Source: Entophlyctis helioformis
Lineage: Eukaryota > Chytridiomycota > Chytridiomycetes > Chytridiales > Chytriomycetaceae
NCBI GenBank assembly: GCA_025526915.1
Contig: JAHLKH010000299.1
Location: 1 to 22,509 of the forward strand
Direction of reading: 5' to 3'
Length of the DNA: 22,509 nucleotides
This document shows, piece by piece, positions 1 to 8,105 of the stretch. A program made the translations under genes and the position numbers. Below the pieces are notes generated by a model. That model was not told the origin of the DNA. It worked only from the letters and a program-made list of their open reading frames with translations, and searched no databases. Each line of letters begins with the position of its first letter. Positions within the stretch are counted from its first letter, which is position 1.

Positions 1-277
1 GCACCGCCACACGCGTCTTGGTGCACAGGCTGCTTGGCTTGTGAGTCATACCCGGCACAGCCACCTTCTAGAATTCCATCGAACTCTGGCCTGCCCGCGA
101 GCTGAGGAACACCACAGAACCTTGAACCGCAGTGCCACTCCCTCTCGGCTATAAATAGCCCTGCTCTCTCTTCTGCTGAATGAACTCCAGATCTGATCTC
201 ACAAGCTAGTCGCCTACGCCCTTCGCCCGGCCTGCCTCTCCCCTGCGGTCGATCTCGCGTCCAACAACACAACGAAA
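1..277. other. Non-coding flank upstream of the tRNA gene
   Basis: No convincing coding region is visible here. The stretch holds a TATA-like palindrome (147-160) and pyrimidine-rich DNA leading to the tRNA. It may be the promoter region of a gene lying off the left edge. Confidence 0.4.
147..160. promoter_or_regulatory. Palindromic TATA-like element
   Basis: The string GGCTATAAATAGCC is a near-perfect inverted repeat around a TATAAATA core, so it could be read in either direction. It lies about 120 bp upstream of the tRNA, too far for a normal Pol III TATA box. A Pol II core promoter for a gene beyond the left edge is equally possible. No expression evidence is available. Confidence 0.3.
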
Positions 278-349
278 GCCCCTTTAGCTTAGCGGTAGAG
301 CGTCCGCCTCGTAAGCGGAAGGTCGGGTGTTCAATCCACCCAGGGGGCA
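278..349 (+). tRNA. tRNA-Thr (anticodon CGU)
   Basis: A 72-nt cloverleaf folds cleanly. The acceptor stem GCCCCTT pairs with AGGGGGC (342-348) with one G-U pair, followed by discriminator A349. The D arm contains AGCGGTAGAGC, with an A-box-like TAGCTTAGCGG. The anticodon stem TCCGC/GCGGA encloses loop CTCGTAA, giving anticodon CGU, which reads ACG (Thr). The T arm GGGTG-TTCAATC-CACCC supplies the B box. No intron is present and CCA is not encoded, as expected for a nuclear eukaryotic tRNA. Confidence 0.95.
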
Positions 350-556
350 TTCGGATTCACTTTTGCATTCTTTTTGCTCCTTGCGACACTGGTGGATCCA
401 ACCCCCGCCCACTCATCGTCTGCTCACTGCTGTCGCTTCCCTTTTGCCCGTCTGTGCGCTGCTGTGCGCTGCTGTGCTTGCAGCGACGCAGATGGTGCCA
501 TTTCGTTCATTTGGATGTGGCTGGGATTGCATGCTGCACAAGCGCTGTCTGGTCGC
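350..556. other. Intergenic region between tRNA and SOD 3' end
   Basis: No gene is supported. It contains the Pol III stop and a short tandem repeat of the 10-mer TGTGCGCTGC (about 2.7 copies, 453-479). It should also contain the 3' UTR and poly(A) site of the minus-strand SOD gene, though no clear AATAAA is visible. Confidence 0.4.
361..375 (+). terminator. Pol III oligo-T terminator of tRNA-Thr
   Basis: T4 (361-364) and T5 (371-375) runs follow the tRNA 3' end by 11 and 21 nt on the sense strand. Runs of this size are standard RNA polymerase III stops. Confidence 0.7.
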
Positions 557-1408
557 TCAGGCGTCAATCAGACCAACCACGCCGCATGCAAGGCGGCCGC
601 CTGAATTGCCAACAACCTTGGACAGCGGGTTGTTGGTCAGTCCCAGATCGTCTTGGTTTGCGTGGATGACCAGCGCGCGGCCGATGATGCTGCGCTCGCC
701 AAACAGAGATGCGAGACGGTCGGTGAAGCGCTGCTGGAACCGGCCGTCGGCACCGACATCCATGTTGCCAAAGTCTCCGACATGGCGCGTGCGTGCGTTT
801 GGTGCGCCATGGTTGACGTTGAACGGGTTAAAGTGCACTGTTGCCAGCCGGGACCGTCATGGTGGATCGATGCATCGGCGTTGTGAGTATTGTGGAGGCT
901 ATGACAGCAGCGCAGTGGTGGTCGGGGACGGGGGAGAGCATGCAAGACAAGCAAGGCGAGAGCAAAGGACTCACAGCCAGCAGCAGTGCAGTTGGGGAAG
1001 ATGTTGCCCGACACATGCACGTGCCATCCGTGCTTGCCTGGCGGGATGCCGGCCAGATCGGCAATCACCTGGATCTTGCTGGTGGGCGAGTTCTGCACAA
1101 ACGCAACCGTGCCAGAGATGGACGCGCCAGCCGGCTGTGTTGGGTCTGGGCGGATGTTGACAATCGCACGGCGCTGCACTGCGGGCGGACGTGGACGTGG
1201 GCGGTTGTGCTCGCGTGGACGGTCGAGTCGCCACCAGCTTTCTCTGGCAGCAGCAAACGTGGCTGATGGATGGCCGCTGTACGAGTCGTACTCGTCCTTA
1301 TCGTCGTCCTTGTCGTCATTTTTGCTGTCGTCGTACTCGTCCTCGTCCTCTCTGTCCCAGCAGAACGAGCGATCCTTGTCGACAGCCACAATGCACTTGT
1401 CAAAGTAC
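557..1408 (-). CDS. Secreted Cu/Zn superoxide dismutase, exons 2 and 3
   Basis: Dismutates superoxide to O2 and H2O2, probably outside the cell because exon 1 (7396-7625) encodes a signal peptide. Exon 2 is 1408-975 and exon 3 is 837-557 (stop TGA); the 137-nt intron has a GTGAGT donor and CAACAG acceptor. The joined protein is 314 aa. Numbered on it, all metal ligands are present: Cu H206, H208, H223, H280 and Zn H223, H231, H240, D243. The structural disulfide C217/C306 and active-site R303 are also present. Every one sits at the human SOD1 position plus 160, so the domain has canonical length. Exon 2 starts with the end of a Cys-rich segment, then a strongly acidic linker (Asp/Glu/Lys/Tyr), then an Arg/Pro-rich stretch before the SOD domain. 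The acidic linker is not a usual SOD feature. Confidence 0.9.
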
Positions 1409-1463
1409 CTTCAATGCAGAGCGGAGCAAGCGGCAGTGTGAGTGGCGTGTACCGCAGACAGAG

Positions 1464-1468
1464 CGGAC
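1464..1468. repeat. Target-site duplication, left copy (CGGAC)
   Basis: CGGAC directly precedes the TG of the 5' LTR and recurs directly after the CA of the 3' LTR (7249-7253). A 5-bp duplication is normal for Ty3/gypsy integrases. Confidence 0.93.
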
Positions 1469-1591
1469 TGTTGTCGGTGCCCTTCCACATTTCCCTTTTC
1501 TCCATTTTGCATTTCTCTTTGGGTTGTCGTCACTTCAATACTAGCTCAATTTCCAGTCCTCGTCGTTCCTGTTCTATAGCTGCGCCCAACA
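1469..1591 (+). repeat. 5' LTR (123 bp)
   Basis: Begins TGTTGTCGG and ends GCGCCCAACA. It matches 7126-7248 base for base by my reading. At 123 bp it is short for an LTR; no clear TATA box is visible in it. Pyrimidine-rich on the plus strand. Confidence 0.95.
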
Positions 1592-1633
1592 TTTTTTTTG
1601 ACTGAGTGTTGAGACGTTGAGCAGCGACAACCC
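1592..1633 (+). other. Leader between 5' LTR and gag; no standard primer-binding site
   Basis: T8, GACTGAGTGTTGAGACG and further bases follow the LTR. No TGG-initiated tRNA complement is adjacent to it. CGACAACCC (1625-1633), immediately before the gag ATG, is the exact reverse complement of GGGTTGTCG inside the LTR (1521-1529), which raises the possibility of self-priming. However, it lies 33 nt from the LTR edge rather than next to it. Confidence 0.4.
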
Positions 1634-2180
1634 ATGGCGCCAAACAGACGCACCAGGAGGAGTCTCGGACGGCCGAGGAGAAGCGCCAGGCTCGCAGCTC
1701 AGCCAGGCAGTGCCTCTCCGGCACCGAGCGAGGTCTCTGACCACGGACTTGACGCCGACCACGAGTCCGTACACCCAGGTCAGTCCTTCTTTCCTCCACA
1801 CCGATTCCGCAGGCTGCCTTTGCTTCGCACCACACACCTCGCCTCTCCTCGCCTACTCTCTACCCACTCCTGCCTGCTGTGCACCACCACCACTATCCAT
1901 CCTGTCCCTCCTGCCTGTCTCTCTTACGCTGCCTGCCCTCTGCGCTGTGGCACATCGAGCGTGAGCCCGCTACCTGTCGCAACCTCGCGGCGCAATGTTG
2001 GCTCCATATGGTGTCGCATCCACGTCATCGGGCACCAGTGCCATGGCGTGATCTTGCACCCATCACCGGTCCAGGCCGAAGACGGGTTCAGCGCCTATGC
2101 CGGATCCGCTCCGATGCCGGTCAACCGACGATCTGCCCAGTGCACACATACACACACTCGGGCCCAGCCCCAGGCTCAGG

Positions 2181-2266
<86 letters not shown>

Positions 2267-3531
2267 ACGCGCCGATCTCCTTAGATGCGCACGCCGATGC
2301 CGAGCAGGAGCATGATTCCTCCGCATCGCAACTCTCCGACGCCCAGTCAAGCAGCGAGGCAGAATCCGTGGCTTCCACGGCCCATTCCAACCGCACCGTA
2401 CGCACCCTGCACCACCGCAGAGATAGCATCGCCTCGTCTCCGACCAGACCCTCTCCTTCGGTCAGATCCAGCATGAGCAGCTCCCGCATTGCCACGAGAC
2501 CGGGAGACCTGCGTCATGTACTCGACCACGGGGTCAACCCCAATCTCCTCCTTGCGCAGCTCGCACCCCCCCGTGCGCACGTCGAGACAAGTGACGGTGT
2601 ACTTGCTGCACTCAACAGTCGTATCAACACCCTGCTCTACGAGGGGTCAACCGACCGCAGGCTTTTGGAGATGTTGCTTTCCGCCAGAGCTCAAGCCATG
2701 TCACCCACGTCACACGCAGACGCGTCGAGCAGCGCACCCCGCTCCGCGTCCTCCTCATCGCAACCGGCACCAATCCCGAGAACGCGCTCCCGCGAGTCCA
2801 GAGCACGGGACCTGCAGATCGCAGCCACCGCCGCACGTGCATTTTTCAGAGAGTCGGACATGCAACTTCCTCGCGAGCATCCCCTCATGCCGCACTACCT
2901 CGCACACAGCCTTCAGCAGTACGCCCCGAGTGTCGAGATCGCGCTCCAGCATCTTCCTGCCATCTTCATCCAGCTACTCCAGGCGCACAGTACACGCGAG
3001 GTTGCCGAGATCGGTACCAGGACATCCAATGGACTGCGTCACTTTGGGGATTCGTTCATTGACTGGGACACCTTTTACCCAGCATTCCAGTCCGCGTTGC
3101 ACGACAATCGCCGCTACCGCAACAGCCTCGCCAATTGGGTTGCACGTCCATCCTTCCCGCCTGGCCTTGGCGACATTCTATCTCTCGACCTCTTCACTGG
3201 TGCTCTCGACACATTGAGGTTCCCGGACTCGAGCCGCGATGCACTCATCGACAACCTCTGTTCTCTGCTGTCCACCGGTGCACGCATGGCTTTTCGCACT
3301 CTGCTCTACACTGAGCGGAATCCATCCTACGATGCCACGACTGCGGTTCTCCGTCAGAAGCTCGAGAACCCCGCCTTCGCACTCGACGACCTCGAGATCG
3401 GGGAACTGCACTCGCAACAGTCACGCCGTCCAGCCCGCTCCTCTTTGTCGCGTCATGCTCCATACGCACGCTCGAGTACGACGGCCACCTCGGACTGCCG
3501 GGCAGTTCCGTTGCCACTACCACCGCTCTGA
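1634..3531 (+). CDS. gag: Retrotransposon Gag (spliced; exons 1634-1778 and 2285-3531)
   Basis: Structural protein that would assemble the virus-like particle in the cytoplasm. Exon 1 starts at ATG 1634 and encodes a basic, Arg-rich N-terminus (MAPNRRTRRSLGRPRRSARL). A GTCAGT donor at 1779 and CTCCTTAG acceptor ending at 2284 join it in frame (phase 1) to exon 2, giving about 463 aa. The middle is Ser/Arg-rich. A helical capsid-like part follows (roughly residues 230-440), with the W-D-x-F-Y-x-A-F pattern common in gypsy Gags. The frame stops at TGA 3529-3531, before the zinc knuckle, which lies in another frame at 3512-3553. Unspliced RNA would either stop at TAG 2282-2284 or need a start inside the intron (ATG 1879). 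Identification is by position and composition. Confidence 0.75.
1779..2284 (+). other. Putative 506-nt intron inside gag
   Basis: CCAG/GTCAGT donor and a CGATCTCCTTAG acceptor bracket the CA microsatellite. Removal joins two coding stretches in frame and removes a TAG. Splicing is inferred from signals and frame only. Confidence 0.6.
2182..2260 (+). repeat. (CA)n microsatellite in the gag intron
   Basis: About 79 bp of uninterrupted CA dinucleotides (~40 units), followed by a short imperfect TCACACACG tail. It lies wholly within the putative intron, so length changes would not touch Gag if splicing occurs. Confidence 0.97.
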
Positions 3532-3553
3532 CGGGCACACCACAGCTGAATGC
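3512..3553 (+). other. Gag zinc knuckle (CX2HX4HX4C) in a separate reading frame
   Basis: Reads C-HY-H-RSDG-H-TTAE-C, preceded by GQFR. This is the C-x2-H-x4-H-x4-C pattern seen at the end of many gypsy Gags, where it binds genomic RNA. The frame is +1 relative to gag and -1 relative to pol; it is closed by TGA at 3608-3610. It overlaps the gag stop. Either two frameshifts are used, or single-base errors or mutations split a once continuous gag-pol. Confidence 0.7.
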
Positions 3554-3560
3554 CAGGCCA

Positions 3561-6500
3561 TTGCTGACAGCAACAACCGACTCTCGTCAGCGCAACCGCA
3601 CGCACTCTGAACTCGCCAACTCGATCAACGCAGTCTCGATCTCGCACTCGCAGTTGGGCGCATCTCTGCAGCAGGTGGCCAGCACGCAGACCAGCTCTGC
3701 TGTCGCGGCAACATCGCCTGTCCTGCATGTCCCTGTCATGTGCACTACCTCTTTTGCAGACTCTGCGGATCTCGTCTGGACCAACATCATCACGCCACCT
3801 CCAGCCAACACCCACTCAGCCCTCGTGGCCAACACGCGCCTTACCACCGACAGCCCACCTCTGTTGACAAGCACCAAGGCCAATCTGATCGTGGTTCCCA
3901 TCACTGTCCACGGCTTGGCTTGTAGTGCTCTGGTCGACACCGGTGCCCAGTGCTCCATGCTGGATCCCGATATCTATGCCACCCTTGGCCTCAAGACCCA
4001 CAGTGCATCCGGTTCTGTCCACCTTGCCTCGCGTGACGTGCCTCCCTTCCCGCGACTGGGCACGACCGATCCGCTCACGATCCGTTGCGGTGACCGCACC
4101 ATATCTGCAGCCTTCGAGCTCCTTTCCACTCCTCCCGATCTGCCAGTCATCCTGGGTATGGACCTTCTGGGTCAGCTGGGCATTACGGTCTCGGGTCTGC
4201 CCTTTGCTCCTCCCGACACGCACAAACCATTCCGCACCTTCTCTGAGGAGCACAAGACCCCACTGGTTCACGGTGTTCGCTCGCCCGCAGAGGCACAAGA
4301 GGCTGCCGCGATCCTCGAGCTCATTCAGCCATTGATTGCTATCAACAGCGACATCAAGCTCGGCACCTTCTACAAGCATGGCGAGTACACCATCCGTCTC
4401 CCAACCGGCTCTGCTCCGCCTTTCTTCCGCCAGCAGTGGCCACTTCCTACGCCTAGCGTCGAGCACATCGATAAGGACATCCAGCACTGGCGCGCCTCTG
4501 GCATCATCGAGCCCTTCACCGGCGAGACGCAGTACAACAACCCGCTTTTCTGTGTCGCCAAGCGTGATCTCGAGGGCAACATGACCAGCCTGCGCACGGT
4601 CCTCGACCCGCGTCCGCTCAACAGCGTTCTGGACACGCCTGACTACCTCATCCCGCACATCAAGCAGATCTTTCAGGACGTTGGTGGCAGTACCATCTTC
4701 TCGACGCTCGATCTCATGACGTCGTTCCACCAGCTTCAGATCCATCCTGATGACCGCCACAAGACGGCATTCACGTGGAAACAATCCCGCTACGTTTTTG
4801 TCGGTGCACCTTTCGGCATCAAGCACCTCTCGGCCGCTTTCCAGCACATCATCTCCAACGAGCTTGGTGACCTGCATTTTGTGCGCATGTTCATTGACGA
4901 CATTGTAGTCTTCTCCAAGGATGTCGCGTCACACGCACTCCATGTTGCAGAGGTACTCACTCGTCTGAACAAGGCCAATCTCAAGATCCGTCCTGAGAAG
5001 TGCCACTTTGGTCATCGCTCGATCAAGCTGCTGGGTCATGTCATCTCCGCCGCTGGCATACAGTCCGACCCCAAGCGCGTCTCAGACATTCTCGCATTGC
5101 CCGTCCCATCCACGCCTCTTCAGGTCGCTGCTCGCTTGGGCATGTACAACTACGTGCGCAACCACATCCCGAGATACGAGCGTATTGCGGCTCCCCTTGA
5201 GCGTCTGCGCAACGTCAAACCACACGACTTCCGCTGGGACCGGGATTGCGAGATCGCTCTTCGCACGCTCAACGCCGTCCTCGATCAGAACCTCCTCATC
5301 TCCTTCCCGGACTTCACCAAGCGTTTCTTTGTTGCCACGGACGCGTCCAACGTCGGCGTCGGCGCTATCCTCTTCCAGTTCAAGGAGGAGGGCGATCGCT
5401 CTTCGCCCAAGCTTTACGTCTCTATCTTTGGCCGTGCTCTCCGTCCGTCGGAGCGTGCCTACGCTGCCAACAAGAAGGAAGCCCTTGCCATCGTCTCTGC
5501 AGTGCGTGCTTTCCACCAGTACGTCTGGGGACGTCAGTTCGACCTCTGGACCGACCACGCATCCCTGGTCGCTCTCTTCACATCCAAGGAGCCGTCGCTG
5601 ATCTACATCGGTTGGATGGAGACTCTCTCGGACTACGACTTTGTCGTCTCGCACATTCCGGGCACCACCAATGTGCTTCCCGACAGCATCAGTCGCATCT
5701 TCCTCTCGCTCGACGATCCTGCACCCGTCTCGATTCGTGCCAACCACGTCGCCATTCCCTCCGCCGAACCCTCGCGCCTGGACCCACCACCACTTGCCGA
5801 CCGCCCCAAGCTCCTCGCAGATGCCCACCTCGCCGGTCACATCGGTGCAGACGGCATTGTCAGCTCTCTGCGTTCCCGCGGCACGACCTGGCCGGGTTTG
5901 CATACTGAGGCAACAGCGCTCGTTGACGGCTGCGTCGAGTGCCAGCGTTTCAACATCGCTCGCCATGGCTTTGCACCGCTCACCACTCTTGCTGCGGATC
6001 TGCCTCTTGACCATGTTGCTATCGACCTCGGTCAGCCGGAAGCCGCCACCGCTGCGGACTCACCGTTCTTCCTCCTGGTCGTTGACATCTGCACCCGCTT
6101 TGTCTGGCTCCGGGCCATCCCCGACAAGAAGGCCACCACCATTGCCGGGGCTCTCTTCGCCATCTTCTGCGACTTTGGCTTCCCCCGCGTTCTGCAGTCT
6201 GACAACGGCACCGAGTTCATCAACAAGATTGTCGCTGGTCTCGTTTCGCGCGCGCGTATCACCCATCGCACGGTCTCGGAGTACAACCCTCGCGCCAATG
6301 GCACAGCTGAGCGCTTTGTTCGGACCACCAAGAACATGCTGGCCAAGATGCTCCAGGGTGCCACCAGCGCCTGGCCGCAGCTCATGCCGGGTATCCAGCT
6401 GGCCATCAACTCGCGCATCTCCAAGTACCATGGCTCGTCGCCCTTTGCCTTCATGTTTGCGCGGCCCTTGCACCCATTCAGCGACTCGTCGGCCCTGCCC

Positions 6501-7067
6501 ACCGTCCCGTACGATGACGCTGCGCTCCTCAAGCGCGCCGACTACATCACGTCGGTCCTTTTCCCTGCCTCCCGCGCCCGTGCTGCCAAGTACCGCGACC
6601 GCATGCGTGCTGCCTTCGATGCATCCAATGCTCAGGCCCCGTCGTTCGCTCTTGGTTCGTACGTCATGGTCAAGGACCCCTCGCGTGCGTCGTCACTCGA
6701 TCCGCGCTACGAGGGTCCCTTCCGTGTCATCAAAGTCCCTGTGCATCCCACAGAAGCCTACCGCCTTGCCGACCTCACTGGCCAAGCCCTCGACCGGCGT
6801 TTCCCGTCGTCTTTCCTCAAGCCTTTCCGGGGGGAGGTGGCCAACAACAACCACAACAACACATCCGACGACGCTCAACGCTCGTACGAGATCACAGCCA
6901 TCCGCAATCACCGACTTAACCGTGCATCGCGCACCTTTGAGTTCCTGGTCGTCTTCAAGCATCTCGCCCGTCCTCTTTGGATCCCGCATTCCAATTTTGA
7001 CGACCTCCGCATGCTACGGCGCTACGCCAGGAAGCACAAGCTGGATCTGCTCCGTTCCTCTCAGTGA
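3561..7067 (+). CDS. pol: Retrotransposon Pol: protease, RT, RNase H, integrase, chromodomain-like tail
   Basis: Makes and integrates the DNA copy. Residue numbers count from ATG 3561, but the frame is open back to 3315 and overlaps gag by over 200 nt, so frameshift entry is more likely than this start. Aspartic protease: D126-T-G-A, with ILGMD near 200. Reverse transcriptase about 290-450: DLMTSFHQ, PFGIKHL, and catalytic F-I-D446-D447, where YxDD is more usual. RNase H starts around D594 (ATDAS). Integrase zinc site H756-x3-H760-x30-C791-x2-C794, then catalytic D822, D881, E917 (DD35E spacing), and a YEGPF (GPY/F-type) module near 1050. From Y1109 (YEITAIRNHR...LWIPHSNF) the tail resembles a chromodomain, which in this family directs integration to certain chromatin. 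The stop is TGA 7065-7067. All catalytic residues are intact. Confidence 0.95.
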   Translation: MLTATTDSRQRNRTHSELANSINAVSISHSQLGASLQQVASTQTSSAVAATSPVLHVPVMCTTSFADSADLVWTNIITPPPANTHSALVANTRLTTDSPPLLTSTKANLIVVPITVHGLACSALVDTGAQCSMLDPDIYATLGLKTHSASGSVHLASRDVPPFPRLGTTDPLTIRCGDRTISAAFELLSTPPDLPVILGMDLLGQLGITVSGLPFAPPDTHKPFRTFSEEHKTPLVHGVRSPAEAQEAAAILELIQPLIAINSDIKLGTFYKHGEYTIRLPTGSAPPFFRQQWPLPTPSVEHIDKDIQHWRASGIIEPFTGETQYNNPLFCVAKRDLEGNMTSLRTVLDPRPLNSVLDTPDYLIPHIKQIFQDVGGSTIFSTLDLMTSFHQLQIHPDDRHKTAFTWKQSRYVFVGAPFGIKHLSAAFQHIISNELGDLHFVRMFIDDIVVFSKDVASHALHVAEVLTRLNKANLKIRPEKCHFGHRSIKLLGHVISAAGIQSDPKRVSDILALPVPSTPLQVAARLGMYNYVRNHIPRYERIAAPLERLRNVKPHDFRWDRDCEIALRTLNAVLDQNLLISFPDFTKRFFVATDASNVGVGAILFQFKEEGDRSSPKLYVSIFGRALRPSERAYAANKKEALAIVSAVRAFHQYVWGRQFDLWTDHASLVALFTSKEPSLIYIGWMETLSDYDFVVSHIPGTTNVLPDSISRIFLSLDDPAPVSIRANHVAIPSAEPSRLDPPPLADRPKLLADAHLAGHIGADGIVSSLRSRGTTWPGLHTEATALVDGCVECQRFNIARHGFAPLTTLAADLPLDHVAIDLGQPEAATAADSPFFLLVVDICTRFVWLRAIPDKKATTIAGALFAIFCDFGFPRVLQSDNGTEFINKIVAGLVSRARITHRTVSEYNPRANGTAERFVRTTKNMLAKMLQGATSAWPQLMPGIQLAINSRISKYHGSSPFAFMFARPLHPFSDSSALPTVPYDDAALLKRADYITSVLFPASRARAAKYRDRMRAAFDASNAQAPSFALGSYVMVKDPSRASSLDPRYEGPFRVIKVPVHPTEAYRLADLTGQALDRRFPSSFLKPFRGEVANNNHNNTSDDAQRSYEITAIRNHRLNRASRTFEFLVVFKHLARPLWIPHSNFDDLRMLRRYARKHKLDLLRSSQ

Positions 7068-7111
7068 GATGTTGCAGCAGCTGACCAGGTCTCTCCTGCC
7101 TGCGGCTCCCC

Positions 7112-7125
7112 GGGGAGGGTGATGA
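7112..7125 (+). other. Polypurine tract
   Basis: GGGGAGGGTGATGA lies immediately upstream of the 3' LTR, with 13 of 14 bases purine or part of a G-rich run. This is the usual plus-strand primer site of LTR elements. Confidence 0.7.
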
Positions 7126-7248
7126 TGTTGTCGGTGCCCTTCCACATTTCCCTTTTCTCCATTTTGCATTTCTCTTTGGGTTGTCGTCACTTCAATACTA
7201 GCTCAATTTCCAGTCCTCGTCGTTCCTGTTCTATAGCTGCGCCCAACA
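7126..7248 (+). repeat. 3' LTR (123 bp)
   Basis: Identical to 1469-1591. It ends GCCCAACA and is followed at once by the CGGAC duplication. Pol ends 58 nt upstream. Confidence 0.95.
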
Positions 7249-7253
7249 CGGAC
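7249..7253. repeat. Target-site duplication, right copy (CGGAC)
   Basis: Second copy of the 5-bp duplication found at 1464-1468, which marks the right edge of the insertion. Confidence 0.93.
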
Positions 7254-7395
7254 AAAGCAGCACCAAGCACGAGTGGCACAGCGGCGGAGACGGACGCCAG
7301 TTGATGACGCATCCAACACGCCGCCGGATGGCAGACACGAAGCACACGTGGTTGGTGCTTTGGAGGACCGACGGCACTCGTCAGGAGGCACTCAC

Positions 7396-7625
7396 CCAAC
7401 CGCATCGTCAATGCATCGGCCGTGCCGGTCGCCCGAGCGGCCAAACCGACGACCGCATTCCCACTTGGCCGTGTGGAAGCGAGTGTTGCAGTCCGTGTAC
7501 GAGCGGATGCAGTCACGGTGCGAGCTGGACGAGTACGATGCAGGCCGAGCGACTGCCTGGCCAGCAAGCGTGGCAACAGCAACAGCAGCAGCAGAAAGAG
7601 CAGCGAGCGATGGGAAGAGATGCAT
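7396..7625 (-). CDS. Secreted Cu/Zn SOD, exon 1 (signal peptide and Cys-rich segment)
   Basis: The start is ATG at 7625. The first ~26 residues (MHLFPSLAALSAAAVAVATL then AGQAVA) form a typical signal peptide with an AVA-type cleavage site. A Cys-rich segment follows. The exon is 230 nt and ends in phase 2 at a strong GTGAGT donor (intron starts 7395). The acceptor CATTGAAG at 1409 restores frame into exon 2, giving G-Y-F-D-K-C. Across the junction six cysteines have spacing C-x6-C-x10-C-x13-C-x10-C-x10-C. Assignment to the SOD gene rests on strand, frame, splice signals and the clean removal of the retroelement by the intron; no transcript is available. The alternative is that exon 1 is a separate small secreted protein cut off by the insertion. 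Confidence 0.75.
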
Positions 7626-8105
7626 GGCGGAGTCGACGACGGATGAGAGCGAGGTCGGTTGGTGAGCAGCAGCGAGGACGGGCGGATCTGGCGGCTTTTG
7701 AATGCCTGCTGCCTGCATCCAGCCACAGCAGACGCGCTGTGGGAGTGCGGCTGTGTGGCGCCTGTTTGTCAGGCTGTCTGTCTGTCTGCCTGGCTGTGCT
7801 TGGCTGGCTGTTTGAGGCTGTGCCACTGGTGCTCCGTGCGATGCCGTCATTCATGCATCACCAGTGCCGTCCATTTCATCAGCACATGCAAGCCGCTGCT
7901 GGCTGGCTGTGTGCTGTGAGCAGATACAATCGCAGCATTGCACCAGATGATCACGAGCGTGGGCTGGCTGTGCTGCCAGCCAGCGTCCAAAGGAGCAGGT
8001 CTGCGAGGCAGCTGTTCCAGCAACAGGCATGACCCATTCAGGGGATTCATTGGAACAAGGCCATCACGGACAAAACCGTCACAACAGAAGCGACACAAAG
8101 ACTGC
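7626..8105. other. Promoter region of SOD and 3' flank of the actin-like gene
   Basis: No coding region is supported. It holds low-complexity CTGT/GGCT-type repeats (around 7765-7815, TGTCTGTCTGTCTGCCTGGC). It should contain the SOD promoter and the 3' UTR of the actin-like gene, both on the minus strand. No clear TATA box is seen upstream of 7625. Confidence 0.4.

Larger units (their letters stand above)
1469..7248 (+). mobile_element. Complete Ty3/gypsy (chromovirus-type) LTR retrotransposon, 5780 bp
   Basis: Bounded by two identical 123-bp LTRs with TG...CA ends and a 5-bp target duplication. It holds gag, then pol in the order protease, reverse transcriptase, RNase H, integrase, chromodomain-like tail, which is the gypsy/chromovirus order. 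Pol has no stop. Identical LTRs imply a recent insertion, so it may still be mobile. It is inserted antisense in intron 1 of the SOD gene; without element and duplication that intron would be 202 nt. Oddities are the very short LTRs, no recognisable tRNA primer site next to the LTR, an intron with a long CA repeat inside gag, and a zinc knuckle in a third frame. Confidence 0.95.

Noticed and set aside
1635..1647. TGGCGCCAAACAG resembling a tRNA-Lys primer-binding site
   Set aside because: It lies 43 nt from the LTR edge and overlaps the gag start codon, so it is probably coincidence; a primer site should abut the LTR.
3816..4877. 353-codon frame on the minus strand
   Set aside because: It is the antisense shadow of pol; the plus strand there encodes recognisable protease and RT motifs.
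5641..7122. 493-codon plus-strand frame overlapping pol
   Set aside because: Ser/Arg/Pro-rich shadow in another frame of the integrase region; the pol frame carries the DD35E residues.
7187..7726. 179-codon minus-strand frame running from the SOD exon through the 3' LTR
   Set aside because: It reads through a strong donor into the inserted LTR and is out of frame with the signal peptide. The spliced reading joins the SOD domain.
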